The notes under the pieces: generated by a model
What the model saw: the letters and a program-made list of their open reading frames with translations, nothing else
What the model was told of the DNA's origin: nothing
Database searches by the model: none
NCBI GenBank assembly: GCA_905221605.1
Contig: CAJNDS010001624.1
Location: 547,501-611,500 of the forward strand
Length of the DNA: 64,000 nt
Reading direction: 5' to 3'
From: Symbiodinium natans
Lineage: Eukaryota; Sar; Dinophyceae; Suessiales; Symbiodiniaceae
Program-made: the position numbers and the translations under genes
Shown: positions 53,340-64,000 of the stretch, piece after piece
How positions within the stretch are numbered: the stretch's first letter is position 1
Layout: each line of letters begins with the position of its first letter

Positions 53340-54714
53340 CTCGAAGGGTACGAGCGTGCTGTTGGATCTCAGGGCTGCGAACTTGGACCCCCTTTGTGAG
53401 CTCCTCCTCCCCAACTCTCCCACAACCAAACCTGCCGAGAAGTGCTCCGACGCATTCACTAGCCGTTCAACTCGGCAGCCCCTTGTTGAGCCCCAACCCG
53501 AAGAAAATACAACCTCGGACATTTGTAATCCTACCAAAAACTTCCAACTGCAGCTCCTTTCTTTGGAGAACCAGCTTGCCTCATGCATTGTACTAAACAA
53601 ATATATATGAGACTGGGAGCTCACCAAAATAATCCGCAATTGGGGACTCGGGAACGCTCCTAAAGGCCCTCCCCCTGTCTCAACCCTAAACCCTAAAGCC
53701 TAAACCGAAAAACCCTAAACCCTAAAGCCTAAACCCTACTCCGAAAAACCCCAAACCCTAAACCCTAAAGTCCTATAAACCCCAAAGCCCGCGACTGCGC
53801 CCGGCGAGGCAGCAGCGGCTGCGCGGTGAAGGGTGGTGCTGCCTTGCCGCAAGAATCATTTTTGGGGGGTTTCTGCTGCATGATCTGAGGGTGGGGGGTT
53901 TAGGATTTAGGGTTTAGGGGCTGACCCGAAGTGTGAGACCCCATTTCTGGCACCCTGGACTATCAGGCAGAAATGGAGCCCCTCCCCCCCCCCCTCCCCT
54001 CCCCCTCCCACCCCCCAAAAAAAGAGGGTACCATCATGTGGATCAGCCACCATTGGGGGCTTCGGCGCCAGAAGAAAGTAGCTCTGAGAAGCGGAAGGGT
54101 AAAACGGGAAGGCCACACTTTTGAACTTTAAGCCGGCGGTTCTTAGGGTAGTTTCATGGCCCCTTAGTACGGGGGCCTTAAACGCTGACCCCTTATATAA
54201 CTTATATACCCTTCATATACCCAACACAACCCAAGGGCCCATACTTCAGAACCCTTCAAAGGAGGTAAGGGACCTACATTGAGGGCCCATATTAACTACC
54301 CTTAGCGCGGTGTGGGCCAAAGCAGGCTAGTTGGTTCGTCCGAGTGGCAAACGATAGCCCCCGGGTGTCTCGGGACCAAAGAACTAGCAGCATCGATTGG
54401 GATGTTGAGGCAGTGGTCTTGCTCAGGTTCAGGCTGAAGGCCCTAACCCCTAAGCCCTAAACCCTGAACCCTGAACCCTGAACCCTGGACCCTGAACCCT
54501 GCACCCTAGACCCTACCGCCCGCCCCCTTTCAGTAGTTGGTGGATGATAGGAGAGCAAAAGCAGATGCAGAACAACGCCTGCGGCGTCAGCAGCGTTCAC
54601 ATCCTTGGCCCAAGCCATGCCGAGAGTATGCCAGCTACGGCGTCACACAGCACCCGCGGGGAAAACCGAAAGAGCCTCTGGTCTGTCACAAGGTCTCGTT
54701 AGCCCTATATGGAG
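53340..54714. other. Unique fragments and short arrays, no convincing gene
   Basis: Overlapping short frames at 53301-53640 on both strands are not clearly coding. 53680-53780 has CCCTAAAGCC variants. 54150-54300 is A/T-rich with CCCTTATATAACTTATATAC. Confidence 0.5.
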
Positions 54715-54809
54715 GTTTACGAAAATAGGGGGACCCCATTCTAGACCCCCAAATAGTAGGATCCCTTTCTTAAAAAGGACCCCAATAAGGTGCCCCTATT
54801 TTCGGAAAC
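54715..54809. mobile_element. MITE-like element, family 5, best copy
   Basis: The ends are GTTTACGAAAATAGGGGGAC and its inverse TGCCCCTATTTTCGGAAAC. The inside has ACCCCCAAATAGTAGGATCC. The right end runs into a CCCTAAA array with no gap. Confidence 0.75.
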
Positions 54810-54922
54810 CCTAAACCCTAAACCCTAAACCCTAAACCCTAAACCCTAAACCCTAAACCCTAAACCAAAACCCTAAACCCTAAACCCCAAACCTTCAACC
54901 CTAAACCCTAAACCCTAAACCC
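54808..54922 (-). repeat. Telomere-type array, CCCTAAA
   Basis: About sixteen units, pure at the left and with CCAAAA and CCTTCAA variants at the right. It starts exactly at the end of a family 5 element. Confidence 0.95.
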
Positions 54923-55017
54923 GCGACATCTCACGTTTTTCAGCCAGCAACGCCCGTGAATCTGGGCACCTGACAGCCGCAGCATCGAGGAGCAACTCCA
55001 GCCTTGAAGCTTGGACA

Positions 55018-55131
55018 TTGGGATGCTCCCCCTTATACGAACAGCTCCTTCATGGGAATTCTACTAGGGGGGGGGGGGGGGGTTACTATAATCCCTCTTA
55101 AGGAGTGCCAGTGTAAGGGGGAACATCCCAA
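55018..55131. mobile_element. MITE-like element, family 2
   Basis: The ends TTGGGATGCTCCCCCTTATA and TAAGGGGGAACATCCCAA are inverted. A run of about 18 G occupies the centre. Confidence 0.75.
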
Positions 55132-57726
55132 GCTGGACCCCTAAACTCTAACACTCATGGGCATGCTCGAAGATCGGCCCGGTCTGAGTCCTGGACACTG
55201 CAGGGCTCGTGGCCGCGCGGTGCAGCGGCCGCGCACGCTGCTCGTCGCAGGGGTCCTCTGGTAAACCATTCCGGGCTCGGTTGGGATGTTCCCCTTATAC
55301 TAAGAGTCCTTAAAAACGGATTATGATAGGGGGTACTATATGCCCAATAAGGACTGTTAGTATAAGGGGGGACATCCCATCTGAGCCCTCACAAGCTCGA
55401 AGCTCAAACTCCTAGAAATCTCCCAAGCTCGAGGCTCAAAGCACCCCAAAAAATGAGGGCTGGCAAGGACTTGGAGGGCTCCACTCGGCCAGGTCAGGCT
55501 TTCATTCCCAGCGTGTGAAAACCCAGAATTTAGCTCCACAAGTACCTTGACTGCATACATGTCAGCCAGAGGTCACGAGGGCTTCGTGCAACAAAGCTCA
55601 CCGATCACCAAAGAAGCTGTATCACGTTCTTTTGTCGGAGGCTGGACTAGATCGCGCCACGAGGGGGTGGATGTCGACCCTCGCCCATCAGAGGGTTGGG
55701 CCTGCGATCTCATCAAGTGGTGGGCCCGTCGACTTCGAACGATTCCAACGGGTAAGACGAGATGACGGTCAGGAAATGATGGCCCCCTATAGACCTCAGA
55801 GCAGATAACTTGGCCGCCGCGATGAAACTCTGGTAGACCTGCTTCTTCACTGAGGCACGGCCCAATTGCGAGCTGCATCCAGTCTCAGCGAGACATGATA
55901 CTCCAGGACTTTCCTCGAAAAAACTAGGGTTTAGGGTTTAGGGTTTAGGGCTACTGGAATCTTGCAAATCGACGGTGCAGACACATGGCACGGCAAGCCG
56001 GGGCGGCCACCATGCGGGGTAGGCTTGGGCCCCTTTTTTAACAAATTTCTTTATGACTCTGTGAGGATTATGTAGGGGATTCATTAAGGATAATAAAGGT
56101 TATGCTCCAACTTAAGGGTAATACAAACGAAGCTAGGTTCAAACCTAACCCTGAGTGTGGTTCAGCGCGAAACGACTTATACTCCAAGTCCTTAAACCTC
56201 AGCGTCAGCGGCGAACTCACTGAGGGCTCTGCGACGTCGGCCCGGTAGCGCAACAGTAGTGCGACAGCCTGTACTATTTGCTTAAGAACCACCCAAGAAA
56301 ACTTAGAAGGGGAGCGTAGTGATTATTACCCTTTCCTGCCAGATTCTGCGCTTTGGAGAGCCAGGGCTTAGAAGCAGCTTGTTTATCCTTATCCTGGTTG
56401 CTGTATAGGGGAACCTTGAAACAAAAAAGGGGCAAGGGGTACCGCTGGGCTACCAAGTTATTGCCCCGTGTTGCGCCCGGTGTGCCGAGATGACCATCAA
56501 ACCCTAAACCAACCCAAAACCCCAAACCCGATCGGCTCTCCACATACCTGGAGTCCTCAAGAGCAACTAAAGGTATACCTAGAACAAACGACCCTAAACC
56601 CTAAACCCAAGACCCTAAAGCCTACAATAAGGTTTTTTGGGGGTTAGTATAGTACAATTGTATAGAGTCCATAATGGCATGTTGTTAGTGATTTTTGCGA
56701 CACCTGTCTTGAAGGTGCATGGGCAGTTATAAGTAGGGTTGTGAGTAAGGTAACCTTTATGTTATAACCTGAAATCAGGTACTTGAAACCTACTGATAGC
56801 TCCCCATTCACCTTCCTTAAACCCATCCGAAATGTCCAGATGTCGAAGTCCAGAGTTGTGTCTTGGCTTCAGAAGCACAGACGCCTATACCCTGAAAGCA
56901 GGTAGCCTTCTCTTAATTCGGGTTTAGGATTCAGGGTAGGGTTTAGGGTTTGGGGTTCAGGGTAGGCCCCTAAACCCTAACCCTAAACCCTAAACCCTAA
57001 ACCCTAAACCCTAAACCCTAAACCCCAACTGTTTAGGGTTCGCTCTGCCACCCTCGCGGAGCAGCCCAGGCCTGCAACTGACCTGGCTGGTGGCGGGGTG
57101 TTCGTTCGCGGGTTTTTTTGCCACCTGGCCTGAGGGGCTTCTCTAGGGTTTATGGAAGGTTTAGGGTTTAGGGTTTAGGGTTTAGGGTTTAGGGTTAGGG
57201 CCTGCCTGAGGGGCTTTTCTAGGGTTTATGGACATGAGGCTTGCCTCTTTGAAGGTTTAGGGTTTAGGGTTTAGGCTTCAGGGTTCATGGGTGGGTATAA
57301 GCAGGGTTGTAGGAAAAAAGGCAGGCAACCTGGATAATAACTTTATGACCAGAATTCGGGCACTTTCAACTACGCCAAGAATCTTCAAGTACGCCCGGCC
57401 GATACACCCTTTCATGCTGGGACTGGCCATGACTACTTGAGGGTTCATGAGCAGGCACAAGCAGAGCAGAAAGTACCCGAATGACGTTTACAACATAGGA
57501 CTTTTATACCTATCCATCAAACCTATAAGGATGGCATGGCTATTTGGGGGTGATCCCAGGCCGCGGGCGCGGAGAGACCATGCTTTTTTGACAGCTGCTT
57601 CGTCCGGCCGTCTCTGTCGGAGGCACGCTCCTTTGCAAATGCTAAGCCTGTGGTTGCGGAGGCAGACTTGCAAGAGCTTGCAGGGCCACCAAGCATGAGT
57701 AGCTCGAGATCCCACTTGTGCTGGGT
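55132..57726. other. Mixed unique and repeated sequence, no convincing gene
   Basis: A plus-strand frame at 55547-55765 (it contains EGWACDLIKWWARRLRTIPT) is protein-like but unrecognised. A half copy of family 1 lies at about 56404-56457. 56640-56830 and 57283-57445 contain GGGTTCATGGGTGGGTATAA-type relatives of family 6. Arrays occur at 55921-55950, 56969-57028 and 57166-57208. Confidence 0.5.
55281..55379. mobile_element. MITE-like element, family 2
   Basis: The ends TTGGGATGTTCCCCTTATAC and GTATAAGGGGGGACATCCCA are inverted. Subterminal GACTGTTAGTATAAG is conserved. It lies only 150 bp from another copy. Confidence 0.8.
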
Positions 57727-57730
57727 AGCA

Positions 57731-57830
57731 GACCCGGGAGTAAGCTAGGAATAAGAAGGATATTAAGGGCATTAGAAGGGAACCCCAACCCTAAAAAAGA
57801 AAGGAAAAAGGGGCCTACTCCCGGTCCTAG
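57731..57830. mobile_element. MITE-like element, family 1 (same end variant as 1047-1205)
   Basis: It runs from GACCCGGGAGTAAGCTAGG to GGCCTACTCCCGGTCCTAG, with AGAAGGGAACCCCAACCC inside. Confidence 0.7.
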
Positions 57831-57839
57831 GCTACATGA

Positions 57840-59300
57840 ATCAGGCTCCACCTGTCCGCCTCCAAATGATGCCGCAACATCTTTAAAATGAAGGGCCCAT
57901 TCTCGAATGTCTCCGGGCATGGCGCAGAGGATGCTCACGGCACCCAGCAATTTCAGTAGCACCATAAATACAACGTGCCTTAACAGTTTTCCAATATGTT
58001 GGCAGAGCCTAAACCCTAAACCCTCAACCCTAAACCCTAAACCCTTGTACCACCTCTGGGATTTACCTGGTCTGTGGCACCTCGCCCGGTCACGGCCACC
58101 TACGCGGAAGGACACCTACCCTCAACCTTCCGAGACGTGTCAATGCTCTGCTTCCTGAACATCAAGTGTCTTGCTAGGGAAGATTGGTAGTTCGCTGAGA
58201 GGGGTCTGCTATAACACCCCCCCCCAAATACAACAATCAATAACCCTTACGACAGGAATCCGTCCAAAAGCTCCCCTAGCCTCTAGAACCCCGGTAGTAC
58301 TTCCATTAAGTTTTTCAAAATTGAAGCCATCAGTCCTATGTCTTCTAGGTTCTAGAAGCCTGCCCCCAACCCCCACCCTGGACCAAACACATTAAAGCAC
58401 TCTCGAACTCCCCGTTGCGGAGGATTTACAAGGGGTTTTGTAAGGGCTTTGGGGATTTTGCACTCTAGGGGTTTTAGGTCTGGGGTGCTCAAATATCTCT
58501 CGATGGTTCAGGATGCTGCATTGGCAGTCGTTGGCCAGCCCTTGCGGACAAGCGGCAAGCTGCTCCTAAACCTCCAACGGTCTCAGCCAGCAGGGCAGCA
58601 GCAAACAGTATCGAACAGTTCATAGCTGTGCAAAAAATGCGATTCGACCTCGTCTAGTTGTGCATCGCGCGGTGTCTACAGAAGAACACTGCACTCCTAG
58701 ATTGCTGCAACACCAGTATGGATGCCGCGGGGTCATGAAATATCAACTCGAAGCGAGTAGACCATCTGAGGGCGTCCGCAACTAAACCAGGCCTGCGCCG
58801 CGACAGCCGAGGAAATCATGGGGGACTCATGACTCCTTTTTAGGGCTTTCGGGTTCAGGGTTATGCTGGTTTGGTTTTGCCCTGGCATGGAGAGCATTTG
58901 GCAAGTCTCCGGCGAGGCAATTTCCGAAATCTCTGATCGATGGCAAGGGCCCTGCAAACCCACAGAAAAGTGAGAAGGCCGTTCAAGGAGCTACCACGAG
59001 GTAGAACCTTAAGCGCCATTTTGCGGGCTCGGGGCCAGCACAAACATGACTAGGCCTAAAACCCAACAAAGGTGCCTCAAACTTTGAAGCTCGTAGTCTG
59101 TTGAAACATCAACATTGCCATCTGTATGTACCCTAGGAAGCTACAAGGCCTTGCTCAGAACCATATGGCCTGCAAAAAGTAGGTTTGGGCTGTTACGGTG
59201 GGGATTCTTAAAAGAGACCGTATCCCACGGAAAATAAAGGTACACGGCCCTCTGATACCAAGATTCCCGACCCGCAAGCAGGGCAACTTGGTTCAGGGTT
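57840..59300. other. Unique sequence, no convincing gene
   Basis: Minus-strand frames at 57642-58115 and 58733-59043 are open but mixed in composition and partly cross telomere units (58010-58048). No motif recognised. Confidence 0.45.
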
Positions 59301-59304
59301 TATC

Positions 59305-59399
59305 TTGGGATGTTCCCCCTTATGCTATCAGTACATCATAGGGATTCCAGTAGGAGGTACTTTTACTAAGGACTGTTAGTAGAATGGGGAACATCCCAA
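59305..59399. mobile_element. MITE-like element, family 2
   Basis: The ends TTGGGATGTTCCCCCTTATG and ATGGGGAACATCCCAA are inverted, with AAGGACTGTTAGTA subterminal. Confidence 0.8.
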
Positions 59400-59459
59400 G
59401 GTTTAGCCTGAAATGACCCTTAGGGCTAGGGTTTAACCCAACAAGCAGCCCTAGAACCA

Positions 59460-59538
59460 TAAGTATACTAACAGTCCTTGATAGGGGGTTATAATCGGGT
59501 ACTCTTATCCCTATTCAGGATAAGGGAGAACATCCCAA
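59460..59538. mobile_element. MITE-like element, family 2, left end missing
   Basis: AAGTATACTAACAGTCCTTG through TAAGGGAGAACATCCCAA. The outer left terminus is absent. It lies 60 bp from a complete copy. Confidence 0.7.
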
Positions 59539-59998
59539 CCTTTTTACACCCCGCACAAAACAGAAACAAACAAAACGGCCGAGCTGCAACTACATGGGCA
59601 TGCCGGTGTCCTCCCAGAAACCTCAAGGGGCAGGCCCGGCGTTGCTACTTGGTACAGCTTGTTTTTGAACGAGGTCGTGGATTCGCATGACCTACAATGA
59701 TAAACTCTCGCCCCTATGAGAACATTGCCCTGGGCTTCTCTACGACACCCTAAACCTAAACCCTAAACCCTAACCCCAACCCTATAAACCCTAAACCCCA
59801 AACCCTCCATTTGCCCAACTTCCTCAGACTCCAACAAGTCCACCAAACGCCCTTCTGGACCCCCGGGGAACCTCGGAATGAAAGAAGGGTGGCACTTGTT
59901 TCGTTTAAAGGGGTTTAGAAGGGACCCCCCCCCCCCCCCCCAAAGAAAAAAAGGGATAAGTACTTGAAATAGAAAGGGTTTAGGGTTTAGAGATACTC

Positions 59999-60117
59999 GA
60001 AGGTTCATGGGTAGTTATAAACAGGGTTACAAGTACCTTTACTAAAGTACCTTAACCAAGGTCATAGTACAGGTTGCCTTGCTTACAACCCTACTTATAC
60101 CTACGCACGAACCTTCA
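59999..60117. mobile_element. Inverted-repeat element, family 6
   Basis: The ends are GAAGGTTCATGGGTAGTTAT and the approximate inverse TTATACCTACGCACGAACCTTC. Inner GGGTTACAAGTACC and GGTTGCCTTGCTTACAACCC are also inverted. Diverged relatives lie near 10170, 15969, 56700 and 57283. Confidence 0.65.
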
Positions 60118-60119
60118 GG

Positions 60120-61830
60120 AAAGGCCTAAACCCTAACCTGGCAGCCTTCTTCAAGATTGTTGCCGGCAAAGTCCGGAACAAACTGACCCTCACTGAGGTA
60201 GAGGGAACCCCATAAGCCGGATCCCACCAACGATGGCCAAGCTGCACTCCTCCGTTCTGTTATTCCTGGGGCACCAGGTCAGAAGTGAGCAAACCCTACA
60301 CACGATGGTTTGCTTGGGTACTCGGAAGATAAGGGGCCGTATAGGTCGAAGTGATGGCAAGGTGGAGGGTAGGTATGGGTCGGCAGCTGGACAACGTCAA
60401 CCGGACGTGTGCTGCACCACGAACTGCCAGTCACCGTGGGATTCTTTGTTGCGTCGGAGGCGGCCTTTTTGTTGAGGGAGGCTCAGCCCGCCCTACCTAG
60501 ACCCCCCCAACTCCTATGAAATGAAGTAGGCCCTCCCCCCCACTAAAATGGAACACACGTGGAGGCGCAGGTAGGCCTTTCTAGCACGCGAAAAATAACA
60601 ACACCCGAAGAATGATTGTCCCATGAACCCCGAAATTCGGGACAAAACGCTTCAACAGTCCGCCGCCAACTGTGAAAAGGAAGCCAAGGCACCAACGGTA
60701 CACCCTACCTGCAGCTGGGTGGTCTGGTGGCACCTGGCAGAAACTTCCCGCGGACATTCATCATCCGACATCTGCAGTTCGGTGCAGTCGGGTTCCGATT
60801 CCGCCCCAGCAACCCGAAACTCTCAGCCCAAACCGAGGTATGAGGAATCAAAAGATCGTTGCGGACATTCGTTATTTGGGGCTTCAGCAGAGCTGTGGCA
60901 GAGTGTGTCACGCTGCTCGGCTCCCAACGTTGCAGGCTTGGGGCTTAAGGAGAAACACGCCAAAATACTGTTTAAGGCCATAGTTTGAGAGATGACTCTG
61001 ACATGCTTGGGGTCGTGCTGAGCGCATATGCACGGCGCTGGACTGGTTGACTGCCTCTCTTTAGGGCTTCAAAAGAATGCCCTCGTGCAGGTCTGCTCCA
61101 CAGTGGGCGTGGGAATCACCAAACCTCCAAGTTCTTAACCCCAATCCCTTCTTAAACCCCCCCTAAACCCTGTAAACCCTAAACCCAAAACCCTAAACCC
61201 TAAACCCTAAACCCTAAAAACAAGCAAGCCCCACCCCAAACCCAAAAGCATCCTCAAGCAGAGGATACCCCAAGGCCTGGTATTGATCCCACTCCGCATC
61301 CTTGGTGCAGGTTTGCTGTGTGCCGAGTACGAGACGCGGTTGCTGTCTTTGGGATTGTACCCATATTCATCCATGCCCCTCAACACTGGCGGGCAACAGT
61401 GCTAACCCTAAGCCCTAAACCCTACAGCCTAAACCCGAATTCAACCTAAACCCAAAACCCCAAACCCCACACCCTAAACCCTTTCCTTAAGGACATAAAG
61501 GTGATAAAGGTTTCGCTAGGCAGGGCATATCGCCTGCAGTGCACCTCACACCTCACTTCCTGAACCAAGCCTGCATGCTGCCAGCTCGCCATTGCGGAAG
61601 AAGGACCTACCATGAGGTACCCTAAACCCAAAGCCCTAAAACCCTAAAACGCTAAAACCCTAAACCCTCTAGAACCTAACCCTTAAACCCTAAACCCTAA
61701 AACCTTAAACCCTAAAAACCTGAACATGTTCAAGGTCCTCTCGGAGTCCTCGCTTATGGAGCAAGGAGGATAGAGGCGTCTTATCCTCGTCCTTCGTAGG
61801 GACTTAGGCAAAGGAGGTGTCCTTTGAACC
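60120..61830. other. Unique fragments with possible exon, short arrays
   Basis: The plus-strand frame 60623-60988 (121 codons) is open and hydrophilic (QQSAANCEKEAKAPTVHPTC) but unrecognised, and two other frames overlap it. CCCTAAA tracts lie at 61165-61220 and 61620-61720, the latter with CCCTAAAA variants. Confidence 0.45.
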
Positions 61831-61839
61831 CTTTTTAGG

Positions 61840-62460
61840 GGCCCTAAACCCTAAACCCTAAACCCTAAACCCCAAACCCTAAACCCTAAACCCTAAACCC
61901 TAATCTCAAGTTAGGGGGCCTCAGGGTTGCAGGGCCTTGTTTGTTGTGCAACCAGGCAGCATTAGCCCAGAACCATCTTCCAGAAGGGTGGCCTCAAATC
62001 GGATTCTGGACTTCTCAAGTAGGGTTTAGGGTTTTTAGGGTTTAGGGTTTAGGGTCTAGGGTCTAGGGTTTAGGGTCTAGGGTTTAGGGTTTAGGGTCTA
62101 GGGTTTAGGGTTTAGTGTTTCGGGCTTAGGGAAGGTTGTCAAGGGGCTGCCTTCGAGCTGGAGTTCTAGGGCTCGGGGCCTTTAGAACTTGACCCAGGAG
62201 CAGAAACGACCCCCGGCTCAACCAAAAAGTCATTGCGTCGTCTGGGCTTCGATTACAGCTTGCTTCACGGCTTCAACATGGACCCCCGAAGAAGAACCCC
62301 TTTTTTGCATCTGGTTTTGGGTTTCGCAGCCAAAATCCCACACGATTGGGCTGTCGGGTTCGGCTTGGCGTTTAAATGCTCAGTCGCTTTCACCTTGGCA
62401 TGACCCTAAACCCTAAACCCCAAACCCCAAACCCCAAACCCTAAACCCTAAACCCTAAAC
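61840..62460. repeat. Three telomere-type arrays separated by ~120-280 bp
   Basis: CCCTAAA units at 61840-61902, TTTAGGG with TCTAGGG variants at 62019-62119, and CCCTAAA/CCCCAAA at 62402-62460. The unique pieces between carry no convincing gene. Confidence 0.85.
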
Positions 62461-62915
62461 CGGTCCACAAGGTGCAGCTGCGTGGCTGAACCAAAGCCGC
62501 CCTTCGTGGTCGTACTTCCTGAGCATGGCGTGCTCCAAAGTCTGCCCTCCCCCCCCTTTTTCTGGGTTGCTGTGAGGCGAAATAGCATAAGCAAGTGCCG
62601 AATAGTGTCTAGCTGTTAGTATGTCCGTGTTATGGTACCTGATCTTAAGTACCATAGGACCATAGTAGGAACCCAATCTAAAAAAAGACACCTGAAATCA
62701 GCGTGGGTCCGTACTACAAGAGGCGTCCCGAAAGGAACTACTCTGCCGCCCCTCATGCAGCTGAGAGGAGGGGCGACAACAGCAGGATACAAGAAGCTGC
62801 TACTGCACGTTATACAGTATATCTCAGACTTATAACTATCATATATCCCAAGTAATTCTTACATGATATACAGTATATTGCATATTTAAACAATGTTTAG
62901 CTGCTTAGACTCTAA

Positions 62916-63252
62916 ACCTAAACCCTAAACCCTAAACCCTTTTTTTGCATCCGGGCAAACCCTAAACCCTAAACCCTAAACCCTAAACCCTAAACCCTAA
63001 ACCCTAAACCCTAAACCCTAAACCCTAAATCCTAAACCCTAGCAGTCCTGAGCCACATTACAGAACCAGCAAGCTCCTGCAAAGCCACCACTGAATCGCA
63101 GGTTAGCTGCGACCACACATCTGGAGCCCTCGGCTTCGGAGTCTCCTCGTGGCAGGAGGTTACCCCTAAACCCTAAACCCTAAACCCTAAACCCTAAACC
63201 CTAAACCCTAAACCCTAAACCCTAAACCCTAAACCCTAAACCCTAAACCCTT
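62916..63252 (-). repeat. Two long CCCTAAA arrays around a ~115-bp unique fragment
   Basis: 62916-63042 (about fifteen units, interrupted by TTTTTTGCATCCGGGCAA) and 63163-63252 (about twelve perfect units). Confidence 0.95.
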
Positions 63253-64000
63253 CCCTCTTAAAAACAAAAGGCCTGTGCCTGTAAGTTTGGGGTGTCGGGT
63301 TTACGGTTGAGGGTTACGTGGCGCTGTCTCTGACATCTGAGCAACTGCAAGGGGCTTGAACGGTTTTAGGGTTTAGGGCTTAGGCAATTTTTTTGGTGGA
63401 GGTCTAAAGACAAGAAAAGCTGAGGGCATGAGCGCCCAACCCTGATCCGGCTGCCCTGAGCCCCGGCTTTGAGTTGAGGGTCCAAATACAGACACACCCC
63501 TTTTTGAGAGGGATCCTACCACAAAGCAAACCCTATGACTGCTTACATGCAGCTTGCAACCAAGAGAACTCCAAGACAGCTTGCGAGTAGTTTTGAGGTT
63601 TTGGCCTACAGAAGGCCAGACGTGCCTTCAGGCCCTATTGGCCCTATTGTGTGAAATCATGCCAAAGTCGTCTCACCAAGAAGCCCGAAGCACTAAACCC
63701 TAAACCCCTAAACCACTTAACCCCCCTAAACACCTAAAACCCCCAAAACTCCTAAACACAACCTCAAACCCTAAGCAGCCGAGGTGCGGTTGGCACCTGG
63801 GGCGGCTCGCTGGGTGCGGCGGTCGCCTAGGGTCCCATCAAACCACGCAAAAAGCCATCCAGGCTATCCAGTACTTGCTGGTTCGTAGTAGGGATGAGGG
63901 AATGAGGCACCCTATATCCCCCTATATGTACCCTTTAAAGGATTATGTAGGGGAATGAGGTTCTTATGAAGGGTGCCGAATTTCCCGATTCCCTACTGAG
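63253..64000. other. Unique sequence at the window edge, no gene seen
   Basis: A few degenerate telomere-like words (63365-63390, 63690-63780). The end (63890-64000) has CCCTATATCCCCCTATATGT and inverted GGGAATGAGG/TTCATTCC-like words that may be part of another small element running off the window. Confidence 0.5.

Noticed and set aside
1-64000. CRISPR-like reading of the regularly spaced TTTAGGG arrays
   Set aside because: The unit is a 7-bp simple repeat without unique spacers, and spacing between arrays is irregular.

Overview
The window looks like nuclear DNA of a dinoflagellate. Four things point there. First, arrays of the heptamer TTTAGGG/CCCTAAA, the plant and dinoflagellate telomere unit, are scattered through it in both orientations. 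Second, genes are split into very small exons. Third, the exon ends I can place by internal alignment mostly use GC or GA as the 5' splice dinucleotide with AG|G at the 3' side, a known dinoflagellate habit. Fourth, it is crowded with short inverted-repeat elements. No rRNA, tRNA, spliced-leader gene, CRISPR array, riboswitch, operon or bacterial-type signal was found.

Layout. 1-23 kb is a mosaic of 100-300 bp unique fragments, telomere-type arrays and several families of small inverted-repeat elements; it holds one convincing protein (1353-2801, minus, a membrane protein with a Pro/Ala repeat) and a few possible exons. 23-26.2 kb has a convincing plus-strand exon (23484-23716) and otherwise unresolved sequence. 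26.2-47.0 kb, minus strand, is the most interesting part: two tandem, colinear, paralogous genes. Each encodes a run of ~59-residue repeats in which every repeat is cut at the same place into an 83-nt exon and a ~70-95-nt exon. 48.8-49.5 kb (plus) is a frameshifted fragment that resembles the C-terminal part of dinoflagellate retroelement polyproteins. 49.5-64 kb returns to the telomere-repeat/MITE mosaic and contains a 631-bp DNA transposon with 30-bp terminal inverted repeats and an 8-bp target duplication, nested inside an older element.

The two repeat genes (37062-47000 and 26262-33759) share module order from first to last: K-K-H-[FY]-G repeat, two alternating repeat types twice over, a D-D-P repeat, a repeat with an additional intron, and a terminal F-V-V-R-Y-G-K module; the downstream copy ends in a stop at 26262. 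The repeat (G-K-x-[YH]-x-G ... E-D-P-x-Y-C-x-W ... L-R-x-M-A-x-W-L-x-x-N-A-P-H-L) resembles the small domain at the C terminus of exodeoxyribonuclease X-like proteins; that identification is from memory of the motif. Function is unknown.

Limits: exon boundaries were worked out by hand from alignment among copies. First exons of both repeat genes and the last exon of the upstream one were not found. Small-element families are defined only by copies inside this window.
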